DNA of 64,000 nucleotides from Micromonospora zamorensis (GCF_900090275.1 NZ_LT607755.1:3162001-3226000); one strand, 5' to 3'. Positions 51,980 through 61,785 are shown, counted from the stretch's first letter. Made by a program: numbers and translations. The notes: generated by a model not told the origin, from the sequence alone.

Positions 51980-52423
51980 ATGACAACGACGACGGCGGCG
52001 CGGAAGAGGGATCAGGCCAAGGCGGAATACGACGCCTTCCTGGCGCAGTGTCCGAGCCGCAAGCTGCTCGACCGCATCGCGGACAAGTGGGTCACGTTGG
52101 TTCTGGCCGCGCTCCGCAGCGACGGTTCGCACCAGTTCGGCGCCGACTGCGCCGGCGAGCCGCGGCCGATGCGGTACTCGGAGCTGTCGCGCCTCCTGGC
52201 CGGGGTCAGTCAGAAGATGCTGACCCAGACGCTGCGCTCCCTGGAACGAGACGGTCTGATCACCCGCACCGTGGTGCCGACCGTGCCCGTCACCGTCACC
52301 TACGAGCTGACCGACCTGGGTGTCTCCCTGCACGAGGTGATACGCGGCCTCAAGGGCTGGGCCGAAACGCACATGGACGACGTGCTCGCCAACCGCGCGA
52401 CGTACGACAACCAGGTCGCCTGA
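51980..52423 (+). CDS. HxlR-family transcriptional regulator
   Basis: 147 aa from ATG 51980 with GGGAGGAG eight bases upstream. The winged helix contains CPSRKLLDRIADKWVTLVLAAL with the conserved N-terminal Cys, MRYSELSRLLAGVSQKMLTQTLRSLERDGLITR and YELTDLGVSL. HxlR proteins sense electrophiles or aldehydes through that Cys. Head-to-head with an aldo/keto reductase, so carbonyl detoxification is the expected regulon. Confidence 0.9.
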   Translation: MTTTTAARKRDQAKAEYDAFLAQCPSRKLLDRIADKWVTLVLAALRSDGSHQFGADCAGEPRPMRYSELSRLLAGVSQKMLTQTLRSLERDGLITRTVVPTVPVTVTYELTDLGVSLHEVIRGLKGWAETHMDDVLANRATYDNQVA

Positions 52424-52545
52424 GCCGCTCCGCCTCCGCACGACGGAACCGCGCAACACCCGGTCGCGCACCTACGGCCGGACAAGCCCACGGGAGTACG
52501 CAGACACAGCACCGTCCGGCCTTTCGTGCTCGCAGATGCGGCAGC

Positions 52546-52551
52546 TAGGGT
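52546..52551 (+). promoter_or_regulatory. -10 TAGGGT of a leaderless molybdate-operon mRNA
   Basis: TAGGGT ends six bases before GTG 52558. Confidence 0.55.
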
Positions 52552-52557
52552 GAGCCG

Positions 52558-52980
52558 GTGACGATGTTCCGGATCGGTGAGGCGGCCGACCTGCTCGGCG
52601 TCAGCAGCGACACCATTCGCCGCTGGGTCGATGCCGGGCGGCTGACGGCCGGGCGCGACGAGCACGGCCACCGGGTGATCGACGGGGTCGATCTGGCCGC
52701 GTTCGCCCGCGCCCAGGCCGCCGACCCGGACGCGGGCGCCGAGTTCTCCTCAGCCCGCAACCGGCTGCGCGGCATCGTCGTCGACGTCCGCAAGGACACG
52801 GTGATGGCCCAGGTCGACATCCAGGCCGGCCCGTTCCGCGTCGTGTCGCTGATGAGCCGGGAAGCGGTCGACGAGCTCGATCTGCGGGTCGGCTCGATGG
52901 CCGTCGCGGTGATCAAGTCGACCACGGTCGTGGTGGAGCGGGCCGCACCCGCCCCGAGCAGGGGAAGGTCGGGCGGATGA
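52558..52980 (+). CDS. MerR-like HTH plus molybdate-binding (TOBE) regulator
   Basis: 140 aa. Residues 4-50 are a small excisionase/MerR-type HTH (FRIGEAADLLGVSSDTIRRWVDAGRL). Residues about 66-130 are a single Mop/TOBE domain (RNRLRGIVVDVRKDTVMAQVDIQAGPFRVVSLMSREAVDELDLRVGSMAVAVIKSTTVVVE). It is the first gene of the ModABC operon and likely a molybdate-responsive regulator unlike classical ModE. Overlaps modA by four bases. Confidence 0.85.
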   Translation: MTMFRIGEAADLLGVSSDTIRRWVDAGRLTAGRDEHGHRVIDGVDLAAFARAQAADPDAGAEFSSARNRLRGIVVDVRKDTVMAQVDIQAGPFRVVSLMSREAVDELDLRVGSMAVAVIKSTTVVVERAAPAPSRGRSGG

Positions 52981-53762
52981 GCGCGCGGGCGACGCGTACG
53001 GCGATGGCCGTGGTCATGGCGTTGACCGTCGCCGGCTGCGGCGCGGGCGACGACCGGGCCTCCGGCGGCGCCGCGGACGGCCGGGGCACCGGCGCGGTGA
53101 CGGTGTTCGCGGCCGCCTCGCTGACCGAGTCGTTCCGCCGGATCGGCAAGGACTTCGAGGCCGCCAATCCCGGCAGCACCGTGACCCTCAACGTCGCGGG
53201 CAGCTCAGCCCTGGCCAACCAGATCAACCAGGGTGCGCCGGCGGACGTGTTCGCCTCCGCCGCCCCGGCGAACATGGCCACGGTCACCGAGGCGGGCAAC
53301 GCCGACGGCACACCGACCACCTTCGCCCGCAACCAGTTGGTCATCGCGGTGCCCCGGGGCAACCCGGGAGGCGTGACCGGGCTGGCCGACCTGAGCAGGC
53401 CCGGCGTGAAGGTGGCGCTCTGCGCCAACCAGGTGCCCTGCGGTGCGGCGGCCCGCACCGCCCTGGACACGGCCGGCGTCGCGCTGACGCCGGTCACCCT
53501 GGAGCAGGACGTCAAGGGTGCGCTCGCCAAGGTGAAGCTCGGTGAGGTCGACGCGGCCCTGGTCTACCGCACCGACGCGCGAGCGGCGAGCGCCGACGTG
53601 ACCGGGGTGGAGTTTCCCGAGTCGGCGCGGGCGGTCAACGACTACCCGATCGTCGCGCTGAAGGACGCGCCGAATCCGGCCGGCGCGAAGGCCTTCGTCG
53701 CGTACGTCCGCTCGGCGCCGGCGCAGGCGGTCCTCGCCGAGGCCGGTTTCCAGGCGCCATGA
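52977..53762 (+). CDS. modA: Molybdate-binding lipoprotein ModA
   Basis: 261 aa. Signal peptide with lipobox VAGC (Cys20). The ModA core is clear: VTVFAAASLTESFRRIGKDFEAANPGSTVTLNVAGSSALANQI, FASAAPANM, VALCANQVPCGAAARTAL and VDAALVYRTDARAA. Binds molybdate outside the membrane. ATGA overlap with modB. Confidence 0.92.
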   Translation: MSARATRTAMAVVMALTVAGCGAGDDRASGGAADGRGTGAVTVFAAASLTESFRRIGKDFEAANPGSTVTLNVAGSSALANQINQGAPADVFASAAPANMATVTEAGNADGTPTTFARNQLVIAVPRGNPGGVTGLADLSRPGVKVALCANQVPCGAAARTALDTAGVALTPVTLEQDVKGALAKVKLGEVDAALVYRTDARAASADVTGVEFPESARAVNDYPIVALKDAPNPAGAKAFVAYVRSAPAQAVLAEAGFQAP

Positions 53763-54574
53763 GCCAGCTCCTTGAGCACGCCGCGCCCCGACGGCGGGGG
53801 CGGGTGCCGATCGCGCTGCTGATCCCCGCCGGGTTGGGGCTGCTCTTCCTCGTCCTGCCGTTGGCCGGGCTGGTGATCCGGGCGCCGTGGACCACGCTGC
53901 CGCAGCGGCTCACCGAGCCGGGCGCGCTGACCGCTCTGCGGCTGTCGGTGCAGACCGCGACCCTGGCCACCGTGCTCTGCCTGCTGCTCGGGGTGCCCCT
54001 CGCCTGGGTGCTGGCCCGGGTCGAGTTCCCCGGCCGTCGACTGGTCCGCGCGCTGGTCACCGTGCCGCTGGTGCTGCCGCCGGTGGTCGGCGGGGTGGCG
54101 CTGTTGCTGGTCTTCGGTCGGCGTGGGCTGCTCGGCGGCTGGCTCGACGCCACGTTCGGCGTCACCCTGCCGTTCACCACCACGGGTGTCGTGTTGGCCG
54201 AGTCGTTCGTGGCCATGCCGTTCCTGGTCATCGCCGTGGAGGGTGCGCTGCGCGCCGCCGACCACCGCTTCGAGGAGGCCGCCGCGACGCTGGGCGCGAG
54301 CCGATGGGCCACCTTCACCCATGTCACGCTGCCCCTGGTGGCGCCCGGGTTGGCGGCCGGCGCGGTGCTCTGCTGGGCCCGGGCCCTCGGCGAGTTCGGC
54401 GCCACCATCACCTTCGCGGGCAACTATCCCGGGCGTACGCAGACCATGCCGCTGGCCGTCTACCTGGCGTTGGAGACCGACCTGGAGTCCGCGATCGTGC
54501 TCAGTCTGGTGCTGCTCGTCGTGTCGGTGGGCATCCTGGTGGCGTTGCGCGACCGGTGGATGAGCAGCGCATGA
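53759..54574 (+). CDS. modB: Molybdate ABC transporter permease ModB
   Basis: 271 aa with five to six membrane helices (first LLIPAGLGLLFLVLPLAGLVI). The EAA loop is HRFEEAAATLGASRWATFTHVTLPLV and LGEFGATITFAGNYPGRTQTMPLAVYLALE is the ModB landmark. Overlaps modC by four bases. Confidence 0.92.
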   Translation: MSQLLEHAAPRRRGRVPIALLIPAGLGLLFLVLPLAGLVIRAPWTTLPQRLTEPGALTALRLSVQTATLATVLCLLLGVPLAWVLARVEFPGRRLVRALVTVPLVLPPVVGGVALLLVFGRRGLLGGWLDATFGVTLPFTTTGVVLAESFVAMPFLVIAVEGALRAADHRFEEAAATLGASRWATFTHVTLPLVAPGLAAGAVLCWARALGEFGATITFAGNYPGRTQTMPLAVYLALETDLESAIVLSLVLLVVSVGILVALRDRWMSSA

Positions 54575-55638
54575 GCGGTGCACTGCTGGACGCCCGGCTC
54601 GTCGTCGACCGGGGCGCCTTCCGACTCGACGTGCCGCTGCGGGTCGCGCCCGGCGAGGTGGTCGCGTTGCTCGGCCCGAACGGCGCCGGCAAGACCACCG
54701 CGCTGCGCGCGCTGGCGGGGCTGCATCCGCTCACCGCCGGTCACGTCACCCTCGACGCCATCGACCTGGACCGCCCGGCGACGCGCGGCTGGGTGCCCAC
54801 CGAGCGCCGGCCGATCGGTGTGGTCTTCCAGGACTACCTGCTGTTTCCCCATCTCAGCGCACTGGACAACGTGGCCTTCGGGCCTCGCCGGCACGGCGTC
54901 GACCGGAAGACCGCCCGGGCCACGGCCCGGCACTGGCTCGACCGGGTGGGGCTGGACGCCCAGGCGCACCGCCGCCCCCGACAGCTCTCCGGTGGTCAGG
55001 CGCAGCGGGTGGCGTTGGCTCGCGCGTTGGCCGTCGCGCCATCGCTGCTGCTGCTGGACGAGCCGCTCGCCGCGCTGGACGCCCGCACCCGACTGGACAC
55101 CCGCGCGGAGCTGCACCGCCATCTGTCCGCGCACCCGGGCGCGACGGTGCTGGTCACCCACGACCCGCTGGACGCCCTCGCGCTGGCCGACCGACTGGTC
55201 ATCGTCGAGGGTGGTCGCGTGGTGCAGGAGGGTGACGGGCCGAGCGTCACCGCCCGCCCGCGCACCGACTACGTCGCCCGGCTGGTCGGGCTCAACCTGT
55301 ACCGGGGCAGGGCCGAAGGGCACGGGGTACGCGTCGCGCCGGACCTGAACCTCACCGTCGCCGACCGGTTGGACGGCGAGGCCTTCGTGGCGTTCCGTCC
55401 GGCGGCGGTGGCCCTGCACCCGTCCCGACCGGAGGGCAGCCCGCGCAACACCTGGGCGGGGACGGTGGCCGGCGTCCAGCGACACGGCGACAACCTCCGG
55501 GTGCAGCTGGACGGGCCGATCGGGGTGGCCGCCGACGTCACGCCGGCCGCCGCCGCCCAGCTGCGACTGATTCCCGGCCAGCGGGTCTGGGTGGCGGTCA
55601 AGGCGGCCGAGACGCACGCCTACCCGGCCACCGGCTGA
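54571..55638 (+). CDS. modC: Molybdate ABC transporter ATP-binding protein ModC
   Basis: 355 aa. Walker A GPNGAGKTT, Q-loop VFQDYLLFPH, signature LSGGQAQRVALARALA, Walker B LLLLDEPLAALDARTR and His switch VTHDPLD. The C-terminal TOBE domain (about residues 290-350) is typical of ModC and can give feedback by molybdate. Supplies the metal for the Pao-like enzyme encoded at 38.7-42.3 kb. Confidence 0.92.
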   Translation: MSGALLDARLVVDRGAFRLDVPLRVAPGEVVALLGPNGAGKTTALRALAGLHPLTAGHVTLDAIDLDRPATRGWVPTERRPIGVVFQDYLLFPHLSALDNVAFGPRRHGVDRKTARATARHWLDRVGLDAQAHRRPRQLSGGQAQRVALARALAVAPSLLLLDEPLAALDARTRLDTRAELHRHLSAHPGATVLVTHDPLDALALADRLVIVEGGRVVQEGDGPSVTARPRTDYVARLVGLNLYRGRAEGHGVRVAPDLNLTVADRLDGEAFVAFRPAAVALHPSRPEGSPRNTWAGTVAGVQRHGDNLRVQLDGPIGVAADVTPAAAAQLRLIPGQRVWVAVKAAETHAYPATG

Positions 55639-55791
55639 CTGCCGGGCCACCAGCCCGCCCGGCTCATGAGGACACGGACGACGAGCCAGCCGCGACGCTG
55701 GTGGGCCCGCTGTCGTTTCGTCCAGGACGGCCACCGCGGTCGCCATCTAGCCTGGACCCGGCAGCTCACCCGAGCATGAGGAGACAGCACA

Positions 55792-56370
55792 ATGCGCAAC
55801 CTGGTCTACACCGGTTTCATGTCGCTGGACGGCGTCGTGGACTCGCCCGGCGGCGGGCCGTCAGAGGAGCACCGCAGCGGTGGGTGGGTGTTCAAGGACC
55901 TCGAGTTCGTCCCGGAAGCCTGGTCGCTGAAGGGCGAGGAGCTCGCGGACACGACGGCGTTGATGTTCGGCCGTCGCAGCTACGAGGCGTTCGCGGCGGT
56001 CTGGCCCGGCTCCGAGGACCACGCCGACTACAAGGAGCTGCCCAAGTACGTGGTGTCGACCTCGCTGTCCGACGACGCCATCGTCGACGGTTGGGGGCCG
56101 ACCACGATCCTGCGCTCGACGGAGGACGTCGCCGCGCTCAAGGAGGGCGAAGGCGGCGCGATCTTCATCCACGGGAGCGCGGAGCTGGCTCGGCGGCTGT
56201 CCGACGCGGGCCTGATCGACCAGTACAACCTGCTCGTCTTCCCCGTGCTGCTCGGTGCCGGCAAGAGCCTGTTCGGCCGGGCCGACCGGGACAAGCACAT
56301 GCTGACGCTGCGGGAATCGGAGAGCTACCCGAACGGGATCCTCAAGCTGGTCTACGACGTCAAGCGGTGA
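55792..56370 (+). CDS. Dihydrofolate reductase-family (RibD C-terminal-like) protein
   Basis: 192 aa, ATG preceded by GAGGAGA. MRNLVYTGFMSLDGVVDSPGG is the family start. LMFGRRSYEAFAAVW, KYVVSTSLSD, IFIHGSAELARRLSDAGLIDQYNLLVFPVLLGAGKSLF complete the fold. Homologues reduce small substrates with NADPH or have unknown roles. Common in actinomycetes as a stand-alone gene; not the essential folA. Confidence 0.88.
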   Translation: MRNLVYTGFMSLDGVVDSPGGGPSEEHRSGGWVFKDLEFVPEAWSLKGEELADTTALMFGRRSYEAFAAVWPGSEDHADYKELPKYVVSTSLSDDAIVDGWGPTTILRSTEDVAALKEGEGGAIFIHGSAELARRLSDAGLIDQYNLLVFPVLLGAGKSLFGRADRDKHMLTLRESESYPNGILKLVYDVKR

Positions 56371-56446
56371 TCCAGGTCGAGGGCGATCGCGCCGCTGGCC
56401 CGGTCGCGCAGCTGCCGGGCGGTGCGGTCGACGGAGGAGCGCCGTG

Positions 56447-57121
56447 ATGGAGCAGGGCACGCGTGAGGAGGTGCTCGGCCGGCTGGCCGAGGCCGTCGGG
56501 TCCGTGACGGTCGCACACCCGACGCGGGTGGCCGTCGACGGACCGCCCGCGGCCGGCAAGACCACCCTCGCCGACGAGCTGGCCGTCGTCCTGCGAGCAC
56601 AGGGTCGCGACGTCATCCGGGCGACGATCGACGATTTTCTCTTTCCCCGGGCACAGCGCTATCCGCGCGGCGAGTTCTCGGCCGAAGGCTGCTACTTCGA
56701 CACGCACGACCACGGCGCGCTGAACCGGGTTCTGCTGGATCCGCTCGGGCCGAGCGGAGATCGACGCTTCCAACCCGCGGTCTACGACCACACCACAGAC
56801 GCTGTGCTGGCCCCGCCGGTCACGACTGCCGCAGCCGACGCCGTGCTGCTCTTCGACGGCGTCTTCCTCATGCGCCCGGAACTGATCGACCGGTGGGACC
56901 TGCGCGTCTTCGTGTCGACCGCGCTCGAATCGACAGTGGAACGTGCCGTGATCCGGGAGCGTCGGGTGTCGTCACAGGTCGACGTCGAGCGGCGCTGGCG
57001 GGAGCGTTACATCCCCGCCCAGCAGCTCTATTTCGCCACCGCCCGACCGACCGATCACGCCGACATCATCGTGCACAACGACGAGCCCCGACGGCCGCTC
57101 TGGGAGACCCGGGCACACTGA
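56447..57121 (+). CDS. Uridine kinase-like P-loop protein
   Basis: 224 aa from ATG 56447 with AGGAG seven bases upstream. Walker A is DGPPAAGKTTLADEL near residue 29, then IDDFLFPRAQRYPRGEFSAEGCYFDTHDH, LLFDGVFLMRPEL and RWRERYIPAQQLYF. It resembles uridine/phosphoribulokinase-like proteins of actinomycetes without clear substrate residues for uridine. Confidence 0.8.
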   Translation: MEQGTREEVLGRLAEAVGSVTVAHPTRVAVDGPPAAGKTTLADELAVVLRAQGRDVIRATIDDFLFPRAQRYPRGEFSAEGCYFDTHDHGALNRVLLDPLGPSGDRRFQPAVYDHTTDAVLAPPVTTAAADAVLLFDGVFLMRPELIDRWDLRVFVSTALESTVERAVIRERRVSSQVDVERRWRERYIPAQQLYFATARPTDHADIIVHNDEPRRPLWETRAH

Positions 57122-57189
57122 CCGTGCTCCGGGTCCGGATGCCTGGAGACGCCGAACTGCCCGCCGTCAACCGGGCGGCGCGGAGGCGG

Positions 57190-57603
57190 TCAGTCGGTGA
57201 GCAGGTCGTGGTGTGCGGCGCGCAGCCGGGCCAGCGCCGGGTCGCTGCCGGGGACGACCCGGCGATCCAGCTCGGCCCACACCTCGGCCAGCGCCACGCG
57301 GACCGCACTCAGCTCGGCGGCGTGCCGCTGGCTGCTGCGTCGGTGCTGCTCGTCGAGGCGCCGGGCCCAGCCGGCGGTGACCGTGGCAAGCCGGTCGGCG
57401 TCGGCGCGGGCCTGCGCGGCGCTGCGGGCGGCGGAGGCGGGGACGATCGCGGCGACCGGGCGGGGATCGCCGTCGCGGGTGACGACGGTGACCGCGTCGG
57501 TCAGCTCGGCCAGCGCGACGAGCTGGCTGAACCGGGTGCGCGCCTCACGCAGCGGCACGGAACGCGGCGGGTCGGGATGAGGGGTGAGCGCGGGGACGGC
57601 CAT
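57190..57603 (-). CDS. Phd/YefM-type antitoxin-like protein, orphan
   Basis: 137 aa. Residues 15-55 match the Phd DNA-binding fold (VPLREARTRFSQLVALAELTDAVTVVTRDGDPRPVAAIVPAS). A long helical C-terminus follows where toxin-binding would occur. No toxin gene adjoins it, so it may be a solitary regulator. Confidence 0.75.
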   Translation of the reverse strand: MAVPALTPHPDPPRSVPLREARTRFSQLVALAELTDAVTVVTRDGDPRPVAAIVPASAARSAAQARADADRLATVTAGWARRLDEQHRRSSQRHAAELSAVRVALAEVWAELDRRVVPGSDPALARLRAAHHDLLTD

Positions 57604-57642
57604 GGATGCATGGTGTCGCCCGGGTACGACAGATTTGCGTCG

Positions 57643-58215
57643 TCAGTGGACGGTGGTCGGCGATCCGCTCGCTCCGGCCAGCCACTCGTCGGCCAGCACC
57701 GACCAGACTTCGAGGTCGATTCGTCCCTGCGAGCCGGGGATGACCTGGCGCAGCGTGCCGTCCAGGCGCAGGCCGAGTCGACGGGCGAGTGCCTTGCTGC
57801 GGGTGTTGTCGGCGTTGGTCCGCCACTCCACCCGCTGGATGCCGCGCTCGCGCACCGCCCAGTCGACGATCCGGCGGACCGCCGGCGCCACCATGCCCTT
57901 TCCCTCGGCTGCCGGCTCCACCCAGCAGCCGACCTCGCAGACACCCCGGGTCACGTCGAACGACACGAGCATGACCCCGCCGACCAGCGTGCCGCGCCAC
58001 CACAGCCCCCAGATGCCGCCGCTGTCGCTGGCCCACCGGTCGGCGTACCGCTGCAACACCGCACGGGCCGACGCCAGATCGGTGGCCACGAAGGTCGGCG
58101 ACACCCAGGGCTGGATGTGCTCCCGGGCCCGGTCGAGATTGGCGAGGAACTCCTCGGCAAGCCAAGGGTCCAGCGGGCGCAGCTCGACCTCCTCGGTCAG
58201 CGGCAGGGCGAACAC
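57643..58215 (-). CDS. GNAT acetyltransferase, RimJ/RimL-like
   Basis: 190 aa from GTG 58215, chosen because GGGGAGG lies four bases upstream; a GTG at 58299 overlapping the previous stop would add 28 Pro/Gly-rich residues. VELRPLDPWLAEEF begins the fold, CEVGCWVEPAAEGKGMVAPAVRRIVDWA is the acetyl-CoA loop, and WRTNADNTRSKALARRLGLRLDGTLRQ is typical of RimL N-acetyltransferases. Confidence 0.88.
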   Translation of the reverse strand: MFALPLTEEVELRPLDPWLAEEFLANLDRAREHIQPWVSPTFVATDLASARAVLQRYADRWASDSGGIWGLWWRGTLVGGVMLVSFDVTRGVCEVGCWVEPAAEGKGMVAPAVRRIVDWAVRERGIQRVEWRTNADNTRSKALARRLGLRLDGTLRQVIPGSQGRIDLEVWSVLADEWLAGASGSPTTVH

Positions 58216-58295
58216 CGGGCCTCCCCGAAGGTGCGCTGGCAACGACGGGTAGCAGACTCGCACAGGGCCGCAGGCCGGCTGCGGGCCGGGGCCGC

Positions 58296-58736
58296 TCACT
58301 CCGGCAGGTGGGTACGCAGGGCGGCGAACTGGGCCACTGTCAGGTAGGAGGGGTTGGCGGCCTGCGGTTGACGGAACACCTCCAGGTCGGCGAGTCGGTC
58401 ATCGGCGCGCAACACCATGCGGGGCACCCGGTCGCCGGCGGCGAGGATGGGCAGGTCCAGTGGCACCGACCAGGGCTGGCCCCCAGCGCCTGGCTCGGCC
58501 ACCCCGGTGACCCGTCCGACACCCCACACCCCGTACGGCAGTCGGGCACGGCTGCCGCTGGCCCAGAAGACCACCGGCTGCCCGGCGCGCATGAGCCGCG
58601 CCCGATAGCCGGGGCGTACGCACCAGCTCGTCACCAGTGGCTCGGCGGCGAACCGGGCGGTGAGGTCGACCATGTCGGCGTTGCCCTTGATCAGCCAGGC
58701 GCCCAGGTCGTCGAGGCGCACCCGTGGCTCGGTCAT
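58296..58736 (-). CDS. EVE/PUA-like domain protein
   Basis: 146 aa from ATG 58736. AWLIKGNADMVDL opens the fold, GQPVVFWASGSRARLPYGVWGVGRV is the barrel core and NPSYLTVAQF closes it. EVE domains recognise modified bases in nucleic acids. It is adjacent to, and may be translated with, the GNAT gene. Function unproven. Confidence 0.7.
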   Translation of the reverse strand: MTEPRVRLDDLGAWLIKGNADMVDLTARFAAEPLVTSWCVRPGYRARLMRAGQPVVFWASGSRARLPYGVWGVGRVTGVAEPGAGGQPWSVPLDLPILAAGDRVPRMVLRADDRLADLEVFRQPQAANPSYLTVAQFAALRTHLPE

Positions 58737-58769
58737 CCGCTCATCCTGCCCAGCAGACGGCCACCCCAA

Positions 58770-60074
58770 TCAGATGATCATGTGGGTCCAGTAGCTGAGC
58801 CAGAGCACGAACAGGGCGCCCTGCACGACGGCGAGCGTCGCGGTCAGCCACACGTCGACGCTCGCGCGGCGGGCCCAGCGCGCCAGCACCAGAGCCACCG
58901 GGAAGGCGGCGAGCAGGTAGCGCAGCAGACTCTTGTACACCGCCGGGCCCATCGACAGGGGCACCAGCACCATGAGTACGCCGTACACCAGGTAGGGCAG
59001 TTCCCGGCGGCGGAACCCGGCGACCAGCACCGCCAACACGGCCACCGCGAACCACAGCCGCGCGGCGTCGCGTGGTTCCCCGGCCAGCCCGTGCAGCAGC
59101 ACCGGCACCGGGTTCTGCACCCTGATTCCCCAGCCGGTCTCCTGGGCGTGCTGGTAGGCGAACCAGTCCCCGCCGCGCCACCGGCAGTACGCCATGAAGG
59201 TGAACCAACCGGCGGGCAGCAGCAGCAACGGCCAGCCGATCCGCAGGTAGCCGAGCAGGGCGCGCGGGCCGAGCCGCCAGTCGTGCTGGCGGAGCAGCAC
59301 CAGGGCCAGCGGCAGCGCCACGAGCAGCCCGACGGAGCGGCTCATCGCCAGGAAGTAGCCGAGCACGCCGACCAGCAACCAGCGGCGCCGCTCGGCGTAG
59401 TAGAACGCGGCCAGCGCGAGACAGACGAACAGCGACTCGGTCAGTGCCGCCTGGAACAGGAACGCGGTCGGCAGCAGCACCAGGTACCGGGTGAACCGGC
59501 GGGCCGCGCCCGCGTCGCCGAGCAGGAGTTCGGCCAGCCGGTAGCCATACCAGAGCGCCAGCAGGAACGCCACGTTGCTGATCACCAGCAGGGCCAGCGC
59601 GTTGTCGCCGCCGAGCACCGCGCCGAGCGGCCGGGCCAGGAACGGGTACAGCAGCGGGAACCCGAAGTCCCGCCACGGCCCGGTCAGCGGCAGCTCGCTC
59701 AGCCGCAGGTAGAGCAGAGCGTCCCAGGCGAACCAGAAGGAGATCCACCGGTGCCCGGAGATCTCCCGCTGTTGCGCCCACATCAGCGCCTCGTCCGGCG
59801 GTGGTGCCCCGGGGATGCCGTCCCAGGCGTGCAGGGCCAGCAGCCCGAGCAGGGTCAGCAGCACCTTCGCGCCGAGGAACAGACCGATGACGTACGCCCA
59901 GGGCTCCGGCACCCGGCGAGCCAGGCGGGCCGCGCCGCGGCCGGCCGTGGCCGTGCGGGCGGCCAGCGCCGCCGCGCCGCTGCGCCACCGGTGCATCCGC
60001 CCCCGCTCCCCCACCTCCGTCGGCCCGCCCGCCGCCGCGCGGGGTGTCGCCCTTCTCGTTGTACGCCGCCGCAC
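58770..60074 (-). CDS. PIG-V-like membrane mannosyltransferase
   Basis: 434 aa, Arg/Ala-rich N-terminus, then about ten membrane helices. The loop WISFWFAWDALLYLRLSELPLTGPWRDFGFPLLYPFLARP resembles the PIG-V/GT-C conserved acidic loop (WD...Y) that binds polyprenyl-phosphate-mannose. Later loop FLFQAALTESLFVCLALAAFYYAERRR is the other landmark. Likely glycosylates lipids or proteins at the membrane. Confidence 0.85.
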   Translation of the reverse strand: MRRRTTRRATPRAAAGGPTEVGERGRMHRWRSGAAALAARTATAGRGAARLARRVPEPWAYVIGLFLGAKVLLTLLGLLALHAWDGIPGAPPPDEALMWAQQREISGHRWISFWFAWDALLYLRLSELPLTGPWRDFGFPLLYPFLARPLGAVLGGDNALALLVISNVAFLLALWYGYRLAELLLGDAGAARRFTRYLVLLPTAFLFQAALTESLFVCLALAAFYYAERRRWLLVGVLGYFLAMSRSVGLLVALPLALVLLRQHDWRLGPRALLGYLRIGWPLLLLPAGWFTFMAYCRWRGGDWFAYQHAQETGWGIRVQNPVPVLLHGLAGEPRDAARLWFAVAVLAVLVAGFRRRELPYLVYGVLMVLVPLSMGPAVYKSLLRYLLAAFPVALVLARWARRASVDVWLTATLAVVQGALFVLWLSYWTHMII

Positions 60075-60176
60075 GCCGCACCGGAGCGAAAATGAACCAC
60101 CATCAAGGGTGACATTACGCGCAGAACGGGTACGCGCCGCGCCTCAACCATGACGGTGGGCAGGGAGCGCGGCAGC

Positions 60177-61736
60177 ATGAGCGAGCAGCACGGCACGGTG
60201 ATCATCGGTGCGGGGCCGGCAGGGCTCACTGCGGCGTACGAGCTGCTGAGACACGGCCTGCCGGTGCAGGTGTTCGAGGCGGACGAGGTGGTCGGCGGGA
60301 TCAGCCGGACCGTGGAGCGCGACGGGTGGCGGTTCGACATCGGCGGGCACCGGTTCTTCACGAAGGTGCCCCGGGTGGAGTCGTTCTGGCACGAGATCCT
60401 GCCCGACGAGGACTTCCTGACCCGACCCCGGATGAGCCGGATCTTCTACCGGGGCGCGCTGTTCAACTACCCGCTCAGCGCCATGAACGCCCTGCGCAAC
60501 CTGGGGCTGCCCGAGGCGGCCCGCTGCCTCGGTTCGTACGCCCGGGCCCGCCTGCGCCCGCCGAAAGATCAGTCGCACTTCGAGGGCTGGGTGTCGGCCC
60601 GGTTCGGCTGGCGGCTGTACTCGATCTTCTTCAAGACGTACACCGAGAAGGTGTGGGGAATGCCGGCCGACCGGTTGCAGGCCGACTGGGCCGCGCAGCG
60701 GATCAAGAATCTGTCGCTGGCCACGGCGATCCGCAACGCGCTGCTGCCCAGCCGCCGGCGCACGGACGTGACCAGCCTGATCGAGGAGTTCCAGTACCCG
60801 AAGTACGGGCCGGGGATGATGTGGGAACGCTGCGCCGAGGAGGTCCGCAAGCGTGGCGGACAGCTGTCGACCGGCACCTGGGTGACCGCCGTGCACCGCG
60901 ACCCGAAGCGACGGCGGGCGATCAGCGTGACGGTCGACGGCGCGGGCGGGCAGCGTACCCAACCGGCCGACGACGTGATCTCGTCGATGCCGATCTCGGA
61001 GCTGGTGTCCGCGATGCGTCCGCCGGCACCGCCGGAGGTGCTGGCCTGCGCCGCCGACCTGCGTTACCGCGACTTCCTGACGGTCGCGCTGGTGGTGCCG
61101 GCGGAGTTCTCGTTCCCCGACAACTGGATCTACGTGCACGACCCGGGAGTGCGGGTGGGCCGGATCCAGAACTTCGGCTCCTGGTCGCCGTACCTCGTCA
61201 AGGACGGGCGCACCTGCCTCGGGCTGGAGTACTTCGTGTTCGAGGACGACGAGATGTGGCGTACCCCGGATGCCGACCTCGTGGCGTTGGCGACCGCGGA
61301 GCTGGAGCGGTTGGGGTTGGTCCGACCCGGTGTGGTGGAGGCCGGCTACGTCGTGCGCATGCCGAAGGCCTACCCGGTGTACGACGAGCGCTACCAGCAC
61401 AACGTGGACGTCATCCGTGCCTGGCTGGCCGAGGCGGTGCTGAACGTGCACCCGGTGGGCCGCAACGGCATGCACCGCTACAACAACCAGGACCACTCGA
61501 TGCTGACCGCGATGCTCACGGCCGAGAACATCGCCACCGGCAGTACCCATGACGTCTGGTCGGTCAACGTCGAGCAGGACTACCACGAGGAGTCCTCCGG
61601 CGGCGACGGTCGACGGGGCACGGGCCGGGACGCGCCGGTGGTGCCCAGCCGGATCATCGCGGCTCCGATCAATGCGCCCGAGGGTGTCGGCGCCGCGGGG
61701 AGTGGCGATCGACCCAGGCAGGTGCCGCTGGGCTGA
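60177..61736 (+). CDS. NAD(P)/FAD-dependent oxidoreductase (amine-oxidase/UGM-like)
   Basis: 519 aa from ATG 60177 with GGGAG upstream; an ATG at 60150 is the alternative. FAD motif [20 protein letters not shown] with [47 protein letters not shown] near residue 440 is the C-terminal flavin site. Close relatives are annotated as protoporphyrinogen-oxidase-like or glycan-pathway oxidoreductases. It is divergent from the mannosyltransferase, which may mean a shared cell-envelope pathway. The last 60 residues are a disordered Gly/Arg-rich tail. Confidence 0.82.
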   Translation: MSEQHGTVIIGAGPAGLTAAYELLRHGLPVQVFEADEVVGGISRTVERDGWRFDIGGHRFFTKVPRVESFWHEILPDEDFLTRPRMSRIFYRGALFNYPLSAMNALRNLGLPEAARCLGSYARARLRPPKDQSHFEGWVSARFGWRLYSIFFKTYTEKVWGMPADRLQADWAAQRIKNLSLATAIRNALLPSRRRTDVTSLIEEFQYPKYGPGMMWERCAEEVRKRGGQLSTGTWVTAVHRDPKRRRAISVTVDGAGGQRTQPADDVISSMPISELVSAMRPPAPPEVLACAADLRYRDFLTVALVVPAEFSFPDNWIYVHDPGVRVGRIQNFGSWSPYLVKDGRTCLGLEYFVFEDDEMWRTPDADLVALATAELERLGLVRPGVVEAGYVVRMPKAYPVYDERYQHNVDVIRAWLAEAVLNVHPVGRNGMHRYNNQDHSMLTAMLTAENIATGSTHDVWSVNVEQDYHEESSGGDGRRGTGRDAPVVPSRIIAAPINAPEGVGAAGSGDRPRQVPLG

Positions 61737-61785
61737 CGCCACCGGACCCTGCGCCGCGCCACACATCGGCGATCCCGACGGCAGT

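Noticed and set aside
57190..57603. Complete toxin-antitoxin pair with the Phd-like protein
   Set aside because: Neither neighbour is a Doc/RelE/PIN-like toxin: one side is a uridine-kinase-like gene, the other a GNAT of the RimL type.
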